Source of the DNA: Diplonema papillatum
Taxonomy: Eukaryota > Euglenozoa > Diplonemea > Diplonemida > Diplonemidae
Direction: 5' to 3'
Assembly (NCBI GenBank): GCA_030068145.1
Contig: JAPJBO010000242.1
Span: 201,274-265,273 of the forward strand
DNA length: 64,000 bases
The translations under genes were made by a program, and so were the position numbers. The notes under the pieces were generated by a model that was not told where the DNA came from, did no database searches, and worked only from the letters and a program-made list of their open reading frames with translations. Shown piece after piece: positions 10,911-21,192 of the stretch; position 1 is the stretch's first letter; the number at the start of each line of letters is the position of its first letter.

Positions 10911-12857
10911 CTAGGGCGGGTCGCCTAAAGAAGGGGAGCTTGCAGACAGGGCCTCTGCAGATTCGCCGAAGTCGGGCTTGGGACTGTTGCATGCAACGAA
11001 GACGGGCAACGGGTGCGCGCCTGCTTGGATGCGTTGCCGAAGGCTTTTCATGTGACGAATGCATGCCCTCGGTAGCGCAGTCTCTCGCACGCTGCGCTCA
11101 GTTTCCTCCAGCAGCCACAGCGCGGTTTCCGGTTCTCCCCTCAACCAATGTTTCACTGCCGCGTTGTATGGCTCCCACCGCTTCCCAGGAGACTGCTCAA
11201 TCTCGTACATCCACTCGCAACCGGAATCTTTACTGGCCGAGGTGTGCGTGAAGATCTCCCAAACGTACAACGCCTTCTGCGAGATCAGCTCCACGCTGAT
11301 CATGCGGTCTATCAACCGAGCCTCGTACATGGGGAAGCAATTTAAGTGCGTGCTTGAATCGCATATGACCTCGAGACCCCACTGCGCCCCCGTACGCGAC
11401 AGCGCAGAGCAAGTAGCCGCGGCTGGTCCAGTTATCGTGTACCGCTTCATGTCTGGGCAACCGAGGTCTCCGCACGCCGCCTTCGCGGTGCTAACCGCGC
11501 AATAAAGAGCGAATGTGTCGTCGCAGGAAGGTGCGCTTGATGAGTCGGTACCACTGACCAGACCTACGACGGACTCCAAAGCAGCACTCGACCGCTGAGC
11601 GCACGGGCGTGAAGCATTGAACGAGGCGAAGAGTGTGTCGCCCTGAAACAAGTCGAGCACACCCCCCTTAATCGTGAACGCATTCAGCGCGGAAGACACG
11701 AGGTGCTGGTGCCAGGACACAAATGAATCCAATGCCTCGACACTGTGCACCCGGGTGAAGTATGAGTGCACCGCCTCAAACGACACTTGCGCCAAGGCAA
11801 CGGTTTGCTGTCGGAGCCTGGCGTGGGGCTTTGCATTCGTTGGATATGCCCGTTCCGCTTGAAGAATTCGCGGACAGCTGCGTTCGGATGCGGTGCTTTC
11901 CGAGTCGGTGGATTTTAAGAGTTCCAGCTGTCGCGTTTGTGTTCCGGCCAACACGGTCAATTCCGTCGTTCTTTCACCGTCTTCGTCATTCGCAAGCCAA
12001 AAAGCAGGCCGGTTGGACATGGGAACATACGACTTGTACTCTGTGATGGCCTGCAGGATGTCCTGTAGAGAGTCAAAAATTCCTTTAGGGAGCTGTTGCT
12101 CGCACTGGCTGAGTTCGTGGACGGCGCCGACTGTGTCCAGAATTGCAGCGCGCTCCGCTACACGTTCGATAGCGCGGATTGCCACATTTACGTATGCTTG
12201 CTCTCTGAACAAGCCCTCTGCAAAACGTCTGGTGAAGTAGTAGTCAAGGAGCAACACGAAAACCTGAGACACCCCGGCAGGGATGGCATTCGTGGCCAAT
12301 TTCTTGCAGGGCAGCTCGTTGCAGTCAACATTGACCCTCGAGCGGCGGTCTGCGTAAGGGACGGTACCTGGGAGGTCATACAGACCAAAGCGGAGGGTGT
12401 CTTCGAGGAGGGTGGTGGCAATCCATATCGCAAAGACGAAGATGATTGCCTTCGAGATCGTCCGATCCGCGCGGAGGACGAGCAGGAAGTCGAGAACAAT
12501 GACGAAAAGCGGCCACATCCGGGACCCGCTCTGGATGAGAGCGTTCAGGTCGAGGCATATGATGCTAAAAGAGTAACAGGTGATGGTCACAATGATCGTC
12601 GTCTGCGAAATGCGCTTCGTTAACCACATCGCGCCCAGTAGCCAGGTGCTGCCGAAGATGCAGGCACCGAGTGACGTCGCGAAAATGAAGACACTGGTTT
12701 CGACCACGATCAGGACGATGATGCTCAGCAAAGCAAACAGCCCCACCATTGATGCCATCGCAACAGCATGCCGTTTCCGCTCCAATTCTTCCATAGAATC
12801 CGACGGGTTTGTCACCAATCGGACCAGCTCTGTCAACATCGCATCCGGACGGCGCAT
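10911..12857 (-). CDS. Six-pass membrane protein with degenerate class III nucleotidyl-cyclase domain
   Basis: A 648-residue single-exon frame. Residues 33-152 hold five hydrophobic segments and a sixth lies at 195-208. A linker carries ILQAITEYKSYVP, similar to a motif preceding cyclase domains in kinetoplastid membrane proteins. Residues 350-520 follow the class III cyclase pattern: a first strand ALAQVSFEAVHSYF, then KGGVLDLFQGDTLFASFN (GD at 406-407), then ACGDLGCPDMKRYTITG. The first metal-binding Asp of active cyclases (usually FADIxGFT) is not visible; the equivalent stretch reads SFEAVHSYF. So catalysis is doubtful and a sensor or scaffold role is more likely. A conserved-looking tail (WMYEIEQ, YNAAVKHWLRGEPETAL) follows. 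The first Met is used because no better upstream start is seen. Confidence 0.68.
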   Translation of the reverse strand: MRRPDAMLTELVRLVTNPSDSMEELERKRHAVAMASMVGLFALLSIIVLIVVETSVFIFATSLGACIFGSTWLLGAMWLTKRISQTTIIVTITCYSFSIICLDLNALIQSGSRMWPLFVIVLDFLLVLRADRTISKAIIFVFAIWIATTLLEDTLRFGLYDLPGTVPYADRRSRVNVDCNELPCKKLATNAIPAGVSQVFVLLLDYYFTRRFAEGLFREQAYVNVAIRAIERVAERAAILDTVGAVHELSQCEQQLPKGIFDSLQDILQAITEYKSYVPMSNRPAFWLANDEDGERTTELTVLAGTQTRQLELLKSTDSESTASERSCPRILQAERAYPTNAKPHARLRQQTVALAQVSFEAVHSYFTRVHSVEALDSFVSWHQHLVSSALNAFTIKGGVLDLFQGDTLFASFNASRPCAQRSSAALESVVGLVSGTDSSSAPSCDDTFALYCAVSTAKAACGDLGCPDMKRYTITGPAAATCSALSRTGAQWGLEVICDSSTHLNCFPMYEARLIDRMISVELISQKALYVWEIFTHTSASKDSGCEWMYEIEQSPGKRWEPYNAAVKHWLRGEPETALWLLEETERSVRETALPRACIRHMKSLRQRIQAGAHPLPVFVACNSPKPDFGESAEALSASSPSLGDPP

Positions 12858-13189
12858 GGAGGCAGCCGAATCGGACTAACTCAGCTCGGTCCTACTCCCC
12901 GTCGTTCAATTTTCATCCTGTACAAGAAGGTGTGTGGAAAATTTGGACTGTCGGGTCGCAAGCTCGAAGCATTCCCGAGCACGGACCCTGGGAGCTATCT
13001 TCCGGACAACAATGGTCGTCCTGCGTCAACCTGCGTAGAGCTCAGTGCGGTTGTAACTTACGATGCCAAACGAGCTTCTTGAACACAATAACAAACGAAA
13101 TGGATTAACGAGAAAGCCTTGCGAACAATAAGGTCATGTCCCGCCTCCACTACGCCGGTCCTGTGAGATAGCTCCCTGTTTTCCCTTGT

Positions 13190-13350
13190 CATCCTCGTTG
13201 GAGGAATGAGTGATTGGATGGGAACGAGTCGATCAGGAGCCTGCTCTTCATACACTGCTTCTTTATGGCTACACCAGCAACCGTGGTGTTGTCGACGAAC
13301 CCTGTCAACCGTACCGGACGCTCCGCCTGGCAGCATCTGTACGGCCTTTG
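13190..13350 (-). mobile_element. Fossil scrap of a tyrosine-recombinase retroelement (RNase H part)
   Basis: The minus-strand wording VDNTTVAGVAIKK closely matches the RNase H region of the whole-looking element at 34425-38862 (VDNTTVAAVARKK). Only about 150 bp are recognisable. It is a broken relic, older than the complete copy, and shows the family has been active in gene-rich parts of this locus too. Confidence 0.6.
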
Positions 13351-14077
13351 CCGATTGCACCTGTGGTATGCGGGCCTGGTTGCCGCATTAGGGCCTGCAA
13401 AACTAGTTGGTGATGCAATTCGCATGCAGCCTTCAGGGAAAAGGACGGTAGGTAGAGCGCAGCAACGAGAAGCAAAAGCAAACGTTGTGGGAGCCACGAG
13501 CCTCCTTGCGGAAAGGTTCGTTATTCTGTACTGCTCAGCGTGTACAGTCTTGGGGAGGACGAGCGATGTCTTGGGGCATCACTTTCTCGGTATCAGAACA
13601 AAGGAAACATTGTCTGCGGCTTCTCTCACTGTCACACTCACTGACAGCGTCTGGTAACATCTGTCAGCCAGGCGGAGCCAGTTACGACTGGAAAGGATAT
13701 TTGCGGTGTTCCTTGATTCACCATTACATGAAACGGGTGTGTATGTGTGGCAAACTCGTGTGGATGGGTGGATATGGATTACTGAGCGTAGCTGGACGCG
13801 CCGACAGGATGCACTGGACTGCAAAGCGTGATGCTACCTGTGGCAATGAGCGCGCCACATAAAAAGGTTTCTTCGTCGGATATCCGAGCTGTATCATGAG
13901 CGCTAGATTCTCATCAGGTGATAGGTTCGTGGTGGGAGGCAGGCCATGGGAGGAAGAAGTCGTGGGGACTGAAGGAAACGTTCAGAAAGTCAAGAGGATA
14001 TTTTAAGTCGTCTTCAGGGGTGGCTTCTTGCGATCTGAGAGCGATACGGCAAGCGGGGAGAAATGTGAAAACGGGAA

Positions 14078-14216
<139 letters not shown>

Positions 14217-14970
14217 CGCGTCAAATCAAAAGCCACCGTCAGGTGGGCCAGCGACAATCGGCTTCCCACCCACCTACAAGGGAAGGTAGCAACTTAGAAC
14301 TTGTCAAAAGAACTCTACTGCGTTAACCTCCTCGGATCCCTCCGATTCCGCTGTACCTTCTGATTCATGGGTGCTGCCTTCAGCCGAAGTATTGTCTCCC
14401 GTGGGGCAAGTCTCGAAGTCTTGGTTAACATCGGGCAGTAGCAAGAAAGGCTCCGGCTGTTTTGGGCTGCACAATGCTTCCGAACTCTGGCACCAGACAA
14501 GGCAGAAGTTGTAGAGCGAATTTCCGGGAGTTGAAACGGTGTGAAACGGCTAAGTATGGTGGACGGAAATCCGGCATAAAACTTCGAACCCCTTTGAACC
14601 AGGTACACAGGGAGGGAGAGGGACGCGGGGCTGTTTTTGGCTGCTTTACGGTGGCGTCATACCTCAGCCTCTTCTCTGGTGACATGAGTTTCTGCCTTTT
14701 TCTCCCGACCTTGTAGTAGGGTGACGAGTAGGCGTCGTAGTAAGTGTGAGGTCATCATTTTATTTGTTAGGCTGGGAATGGGCTCTGAGCCGCTCTCGAA
14801 GTTTAACTATGGACTTGCTCTGAAACTTTGGACTCTCTTGAGACCTTGCTAAGTCTATAGAAGTTCCAACCTAAACGTAATCGGGTGGGGGATTTGTAAG
14901 AACGGGTGTGGTCCCACGTCCGAAACGGCGTGGCGGAGGGACCACCGGGCTAGTAAGTAGTCAGAAAAGA

Positions 14971-15040
14971 AGTGCGTAGTTTTGTTTTATTCTTTAGTTG
15001 TTAGTTGCGACAACTTTTTTTGCATTGAGGTGCCATGCAG
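14971..15040 (+). repeat. Dispersed 70 bp repeat (tgcgtagttttg family), copy 1
   Basis: Contains tgcgtagttttgttttattc, then a gttgcgacaac palindrome-like word and gaggtgccatgcag. A diverged second copy lies at 19692-19760 and end fragments occur at about 7699 and 25386. Both longer copies sit a few hundred bases from gene ends, so they could be parts of a mobile element or 3'-flank repeats. Confidence 0.6.
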
Positions 15041-15398
15041 AAGAATACGGCATGTCTAAATGAAAAACGCGGGCTTTAAATATGCAAACAAGGTTCGATT
15101 CAGTTTACGGTTTTCGTCTTCTTTCTCGCAGCCAGCTTCTCTGAAAAAGCTACGTCCCTGACGTTCGACCGCAGATGGGTTCGCTTCGTCTTGGCGATGC
15201 TTCTTAGCCAGTGTGAGGTGACCGAACGCCCGAGTGGAACCTGGTCGGAATCAGTTGACTTCAGCATTTCAGGGTAGTGCCGCCAACAAACAACTCTTGT
15301 TCTCATTCTTCTTGTCTCCTCGGGATGTACGGTTTTGTACCTTGTATTACCAAGAAGCGAAGGGAGGACAGGATGCGTGTGTGTTCGACAGGCCCGGC

Positions 15399-18209
15399 TT
15401 ATGCCTGCATGCTTTTGAGGACGTACTTCAAGATGCCTCCACTGCGGTAGTACTCGACTTCGACGGGGGTGTCGAAGCGAAGGACGGTCGTAAACGATGC
15501 ACCGGTCGATGTTGTGACGAGGACGTCTTGACCGGGCTTGAGACCCGCCGAGAAGTCGAATGAGAACTTTTCGTCACCCTTTAAGCCGAGAACCTCTGCG
15601 CTGTCCCCTGGCTTGAAGCACAAAGGAACAATACCCATGCCGACGAGGTTGGCGCGGTGGATTCGCTCGTATGACTCCGCGATGACTACCTTGACGCCTA
15701 GGAGGTTGGGTCCCTTGGCCGCCCAGTCTCTTGACGAACCACTGCCGTACTCCTTGCCTGCCAGGACGATAAGCGGTGTGCCAGCTTCGAGGTACCTCGC
15801 AGACGCATCGAACACCGACAACTGTTCCCCTGACGGAATGTGAATGGTAACAGGTCCCGTCGTAGGCGCTACCAACTTGTTTGACAGCCTCGTGTTCGCA
15901 AACGTACCACGAGTCATAACCAGGTCATTACCTCTGCGCGACCCATACGAATTGTAGTCAAGTCGCTTTACTCCGCGGCTAGACAAGTATGTCGCAGCAG
16001 ACGAGTTTCTCGCAATGTTTCCAGCCGGCGAGATGTGATCTGTCGTCACGCTGTCTCCAAGGTACAACAGAACATGTGCGTCTTTAATAACACTCTGCGG
16101 ACCTTCCATTGACTTGAAGTACGGGGGATCATGAATATACGTTGACTTTTCATCCCATGGGTAGGTAACAGGGTCCGATGGCGCCGGCATCTCCGTCCAT
16201 TTAGCCGAGCCCTGTTGAAGCCTTGCGTATACCTCTCTAAACTTGTTCGAAGTGACATTCTTATCGATAACCGCGGTAATCTCGGCGTGCGTGGGCCACA
16301 CGTCTTTCAAGTAAATGTCTTTACCGTCAGCCGTCTTACACAGCGGATCCTCCAAGATGTTGAGGTTTACTGTGCCGGCTAGGGCATATGCGACGACAAG
16401 GGGGGGCGAAGCCAAGTAATTGCCCTGCGTGTCCGGATGGATTCGGGCCTCAAAATTGCGATTCCCAGACAGAACCGCGGACATGATCAGACCTGCCTCT
16501 TTATACGCTTCACCGACTCCTTTGTACAGATCCCCACTGTTCCCAATGCAGGTCATGCACCCGTAACCTGCTAATGCAAAGCCTTGTTCCGCAAGGGCGT
16601 CCAAAAGGCCTGCGGAGGATAGGTACTCTGTAACTACCTGGGAGCCCGGCGAGAGAGAGGTCTTGATAAAAGGGCGAACCTTCACACCAAGTTCGTTGGC
16701 CTTCTTCGCAACTAGCCCAGCGGCAATCAGCACTGCAGGATTCGACGTGTTCGTGCACGACGTGATCGCTGCGATGACAACGTCGCCGTGCGCAATATCG
16801 AATGTCTCACCTCCGTAGGTAAGCTTCCCCGTTGTTTTCCTCGATTCTTCCGGGACACCGAAGCCCTTGAAGCCATGTGGCGATGCCAAACAAGCTTGGA
16901 AATCCATCTTCAAATCTTTGCACGCGATGTGATCGTGAGGCCGCTTCGGCCCTGACACGGACGGCACAACCGCCCCCAAGTCCAGTTCCAACTTCTCGCC
17001 CTCTGGGTACTCCACTTCCGTCTCTTTCGAAGCATCCACCAGCAAACCCTGTGCGCGGCAATAACTCTCGACGCGCTCAATGTGTTCGGGCGACCTGCCC
17101 GTGATGCGGAGATAGTCAAGCGTTTGATTGTCCACAGGGAAGAATCCGCAGGTGGCACCGTATTCCGGGGACATGTTGGCAATTGTAGCTCTGTCGGAAA
17201 TGGTCAGGTTGGCTAAGCCGGGCCCGTAAAATTCAACAAACTTCCCAACGACGCCGTGCTTTCGGAGGTGGGCGACAATGGTCAGCACAAGATCAGTCGC
17301 GGTCACTCCTTCGCTCAGGCTTCCGGTCAATTTGTACCCGACCACCGTGGGCAGGACCATGGTCGACGGCTGACCGAGCATGCCCGCCTCTGCTTCGATA
17401 CCGCCGACCCCCCAGCCGAGAACACCTAAACCGTTGATCATCGTCGAGTGTGAGTCAGTACCAACAACGGAGTCGGAGTACAGCAATCCATTGTCCCTGA
17501 AAACAACGCGTGCCAAGTATTCGAGGTTTACTTGGTGTACAATCCCGTTGCCAGGGGGGACGACTAAGAAATTCTTGAACGCCGTCGACCCCCACTTTAG
17601 GAACACGAATCGTTCGAAGTTCCTTTCGAACTCGATCGCCTCGTTCTTCGCAAGGGCGTCTGGAGTCCGGGTGGAGTCGACTTGAATCGAGTGGTCGATG
17701 ACGAGATCGACGGGCACCAGCGGGTTCACTTTCAAAGGATCACCCCCTGCAGCCTTCATGGCATCTCTCATCGCCGCCAGATCCACAATCGCTGGAACTC
17801 CTGTAAAGTCCTGCATGAGCACCCGAGCGGGGCAGAACGGGATTTCGACTTTCGTCTGCTGAATCTTCCAGTCTAAAACTTTCTCGACGTCGGCCTCTGT
17901 CACCTTAAAATTGTCGCAGTTACGGATACACGTTTCTAGAACGACGCGGATCGTATACGGCAGCTTCTGCACCCTGTCGTCGTTCAGCTTACTAAGGTCG
18001 TAAATCTTACAGGGTGTGCCGGCCACATCGACGTCCGTTAGCAGTCTGTCGAAAGGGTTCGACTCATTGGTTGCCACACTGCCGTACAGCCTGTCACGCG
18101 AGTGCCCACTGGTCCTGGAGAACTGGCGTCTCAGTACCAGGTATGTGCATTTTTGTTGCAGTAAAACTTTGCCGGCTGCAGTCGGCCTGCTGAGGCGCTG
18201 GGACCACAT
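15399..18209 (-). CDS. ACO: Aconitate hydratase (IRP1/AcnA type), probably mitochondrial
   Basis: A 936-residue intronless frame covering the full AcnA/IRP1-type length. Aconitase isomerises citrate to isocitrate in the tricarboxylic acid cycle. The iron-sulphur cluster ligands are visible: Cys in [11 protein letters not shown] and two Cys in [13 protein letters not shown]. Other signatures are [32 protein letters not shown] and, in the swivel domain, [16 protein letters not shown]. The frame is open upstream to 18428, but I choose Met 18209 because an AG preceded by a pyrimidine-rich tract (CTATCTCTTTCTGCGAAG) lies immediately before it. The next ~45 residues are Arg/Ser-rich and poor in acidic residues, as in a mitochondrial targeting peptide. 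Use of the IRP1-like type in mitochondria is known in trypanosomes and plants. Confidence 0.96.
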   Translation of the reverse strand: MWSQRLSRPTAAGKVLLQQKCTYLVLRRQFSRTSGHSRDRLYGSVATNESNPFDRLLTDVDVAGTPCKIYDLSKLNDDRVQKLPYTIRVVLETCIRNCDNFKVTEADVEKVLDWKIQQTKVEIPFCPARVLMQDFTGVPAIVDLAAMRDAMKAAGGDPLKVNPLVPVDLVIDHSIQVDSTRTPDALAKNEAIEFERNFERFVFLKWGSTAFKNFLVVPPGNGIVHQVNLEYLARVVFRDNGLLYSDSVVGTDSHSTMINGLGVLGWGVGGIEAEAGMLGQPSTMVLPTVVGYKLTGSLSEGVTATDLVLTIVAHLRKHGVVGKFVEFYGPGLANLTISDRATIANMSPEYGATCGFFPVDNQTLDYLRITGRSPEHIERVESYCRAQGLLVDASKETEVEYPEGEKLELDLGAVVPSVSGPKRPHDHIACKDLKMDFQACLASPHGFKGFGVPEESRKTTGKLTYGGETFDIAHGDVVIAAITSCTNTSNPAVLIAAGLVAKKANELGVKVRPFIKTSLSPGSQVVTEYLSSAGLLDALAEQGFALAGYGCMTCIGNSGDLYKGVGEAYKEAGLIMSAVLSGNRNFEARIHPDTQGNYLASPPLVVAYALAGTVNLNILEDPLCKTADGKDIYLKDVWPTHAEITAVIDKNVTSNKFREVYARLQQGSAKWTEMPAPSDPVTYPWDEKSTYIHDPPYFKSMEGPQSVIKDAHVLLYLGDSVTTDHISPAGNIARNSSAATYLSSRGVKRLDYNSYGSRRGNDLVMTRGTFANTRLSNKLVAPTTGPVTIHIPSGEQLSVFDASARYLEAGTPLIVLAGKEYGSGSSRDWAAKGPNLLGVKVVIAESYERIHRANLVGMGIVPLCFKPGDSAEVLGLKGDEKFSFDFSAGLKPGQDVLVTTSTGASFTTVLRFDTPVEVEYYRSGGILKYVLKSMQA

Positions 18210-18993
18210 CTTCGCAGAAAGAGATAGGTAGGGGAGAGAATGTGACGAATGGGATCTTTTCCTTCGGGGGGGGCGGTGATTCATTATCGATATGCTCTGT
18301 TGCTGGATATCATGGCGGCGGAACGCTGCCGCTCGCCTAGCACGAAGTCTTTTAAGCCGAAGAGTGAAGCTTTGCGTTCTGCTACGTTGGCTGTGATCAG
18401 GGTTCATGTGAGATATTCGATGTGGCATCGCAAGTGAACTGCTCGGTTTGCACAGCGTTCAGCTGCAATCTCATAGTTTTCGAGACCCACGGTATCGTCC
18501 GCTAGTTCGCCAAACAGAATAAAAGGGATAAAAGAGCATGAATCTGTGGGTAGTCTCAGTTTCGTCTGTTCTGATGTTGAACGATTCATGAATAAGCGTT
18601 GCATTCGAAGAGCAAGAGCTAGGGCACGACAGGTGTGGATTTTGCCACTGCAAAACAAAGATCAATTCATCCCAATGATACCGGGGTACGGAGATCTTTT
18701 CAACACCAAAAACGTAATCTGATGAGTGATGGTTCGAAACTCTTTTCTACCCGAGGGCCTTACCGGCATAACCACCTTGAGATGCGCGAGGCAAACTAAT
18801 GTGGTGAATACCGGCAGGTCGTAGTGAAGCAAGGAGAGACGGAACTCTCAGTTTGCACAAGTCGGAATTGAACAGACATCAGAAACTTGCTTTCGAGAAG
18901 AGAAAGAGGCACCGGTGCGGTAAGACCGTCGTTGCAACTCCCACAATAATCGACCGCTTGGCGGATGCGCTGTAATGAACAACAGACGCGCTT

Positions 18994-19173
18994 CTACTTT
19001 GTCGCAACCGTTCTGGCCTTGATGGAGCCCTTTAGGGAGAAGCGTTGGTTCTTCCTCAGCTTCGGCTCTTGGCCCTTCTTGGAGATGTAGCGCTCTCTCT
19101 TCGGTTTCTTGATGCCGTTCCTGTGCGCCTTGTAGTTCTGGTTGTGGTTCGTGTGGTTTTTCGACTTGGCCAT
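18994..19173 (-). CDS. RPL29: 60S ribosomal protein eL29
   Basis: A 59-residue, strongly basic frame starting [20 protein letters not shown], the hallmark N-terminus of eL29, a small protein of the large cytosolic ribosomal subunit. It continues with IKKPKRERY and ends KARTVATK, then TAG. Length agrees with short protist and fungal forms of the family. No intron interrupts the coding part. It lies on the same strand as, and upstream of, the aconitase gene, about 780 bp from the chosen aconitase start, which is compatible with either independent promoters or a shared precursor transcript. Confidence 0.96.
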   Translation of the reverse strand: MAKSKNHTNHNQNYKAHRNGIKKPKRERYISKKGQEPKLRKNQRFSLKGSIKARTVATK

Positions 19174-19691
19174 CTTTCCCGGTTTCCCTTTTTATTCCTA
19201 TTATCTTCTTCCTGTAATTCATTGTTAATCAAGTTAAGACCCACCAAGTCCATTTCCAGCGATGTTCTACTACGGCTACAAGAATACCTCTGAGAGGTTG
19301 GGCCAGTTTGACACAAGCCAAGTCATTGACTATCAGTGTCGTGCACGGCGGTTGTGCTGCTGGTCAACGACACGCCTCTTCCTCCCACAGGCTGGCTTCA
19401 CGGAGGTCGCTACAGTCTTGTGCAGCCCTGTGCAATGTTGAACAGGACAAATTGCGGTTGCTGGGTGTTATTCGTTCGAAGAGCCCTGGTCCTTGGTCCT
19501 TGGCGTTGTAGGAATGTATGAAACGCAAAAACGAGAAGAGTGTTGACTACAAGAGACGTGCAGACCTCGTCTCTGTCAAAAAACAGAAGCCGCACTCCTG
19601 TAACGAGGATAGAAAGGTTGCCTTGTTTGCGCGGCTCTAGTCGACTCCCTGCTGTGACATACCCGTTGAGGTCGTATCAGCCGAGGAGAAG

Positions 19692-19760
19692 AAATGCGTA
19701 GTTTTGCTTTATTCTTTTACTTGTTTGTTGTCGACAACATATTGTGGTTGAGGTGTCATT
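19692..19760 (+). repeat. Dispersed 70 bp repeat (tgcgtagttttg family), copy 2
   Basis: Second copy of the repeat at 14971-15040, with tgcgtagttttgctttattc followed by gttgtcgacaac and gaggtgtcattcag. It lies directly beside the 19797-20815 repeat element. Confidence 0.6.
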
Positions 19761-19796
19761 CAGATGTAGATCTAAAGCCGCCCTCGTCAAAATTTG

Positions 19797-20815
19797 TTAA
19801 GCATTGAGTTCTTTTAAGTACATGAACCACATGGATTAGCATGCACTGCCTCGATAGCCAGGTTCTCGGATGACGTCGTCACCTGCCATTGCGTCGTCAA
19901 GGTCGAGCATTTGTGGCGCTAGCGGGATTTGGCTTTCTTGCGATTCCAAAGACTGAGTCGGCGAGTACGAGGGCGGGTAGGGGTGCCGTTTTCCACTTTC
20001 GAGGGCATTGGTGTGCCCGTGGTCCCCGGTCGTTTCTGAGAGCTGCTTGCCCTCGGTACCTTCTTCTTCCTTCGATGCACCCCTGAGTCGGGTGTGGTCG
20101 CCTTCGTCTTCTTCCGCTTGCGGCCGGCGATCGGGCCTTCCTTCGGGGTGCCGAGCACCCTCTTCTTCAGCGCTGGTCGTTCGCTGGTTCCTGGCGTTGG
20201 TGGCGGCCTCTTGGTCGCCCGTCCGGTCGTCGCCGTCTCCTTTTTCGTTGCCGCGAGCGGCGCTCGCGCCGTTCGCTTTCCTACTGGCGTTTCCCGTTGT
20301 ACGCCCACCTGGGTGGGTGAGGAGGGCCTCTTCTTCTTGTTGCGTCCGGGGGTTGACTGGACGTTCGGCTTGTTGGACTGGTGGTGGCCGCGGCTGCAAC
20401 ATGCCGCCGGTCGCCTCTGCGTCAGCGTAGGGAGCCTCTTGCACTCTTGGCAGGTTCCTCTGCCATGCGTGGCAGGCATGATGCCCGCTGCGGCAACACG
20501 TCTTGCACTCGCCGCATTTCGTCGTGCACACCGCGATCGGCTGCCCATCGTTCGCGTGGTGATGGTGCCGGCAGCACATCTACCGTGGGTGCGTCCCTTC
20601 GGACGTGTGTTCTGCACGCCTCACACTTCCCTTTGTGATGGGTCGCGCACGTGACGAGTGCCTTCTCTATGCCGACACCCGGCATATGCACGGGGTCTGG
20701 GTGCTGTTGTGGTGGTGCAGGCAGGGCCCACCTCGCCGCTCTCCCGATTGTCCAGTCAGGACGATCGGGACGTCTTGTTAAGCAGCGGCTGCCAAAACTT
20801 GCCGTGACACCTATT
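19797..20815. mobile_element. Repeat element with Cys/His-rich reading frame, unknown class
   Basis: The left arm gttaagcattgagttctttt and right arm gttaagcagcggctgcc...cgtgacacc are those of the short copy at 2143-2505, here 1.0 kb apart. The interior minus strand carries a Cys/His-dense region (CATHHKGKCEAC; CTTKCGECKTCCRSGHHAC; CHAWQRN) at about 20440-20660, followed by a Glu/Arg/Pro-rich tail. The Cys/His words fall in two frames, so this copy is probably frame-disrupted or spliced. Zinc binding is a reasonable guess. No transposase, reverse transcriptase or recombinase domain is recognisable. Confidence 0.5.
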
Positions 20816-21192
20816 TGATGCAAGGTAAAGGAGAAAGTTGGAAGTAATTGGGAACTTGATATTTTGTTGAGACCCTCGTAGCTCGCTGGGTCAGGCGCGC
20901 CAGGTACGTGCTGGGCTAATTCCTGTCCGGGCTCGGACTGTGAAGTCCTCTTGGGTTTTCTTCGCAAGTTCTCTCGTGTATGCCTACACCGAACCATTGC
21001 TTGCGAACGGGTTTCCGGACCTTGTTGTCGTTATACCACAGAAGCGACGAAATGTGAAAATGGGTTGCCAGCTGAGTAACGAACGCGGTACTCTCCTGAG
21101 GCTCGCGGTGAGAGGTGTAGCGACTCTGCACGCGCTCTAGTACGGCCAGCGTAGGCCTCTCGTAATTCCAGCTTCAGTCTGAGCTATTAGCA

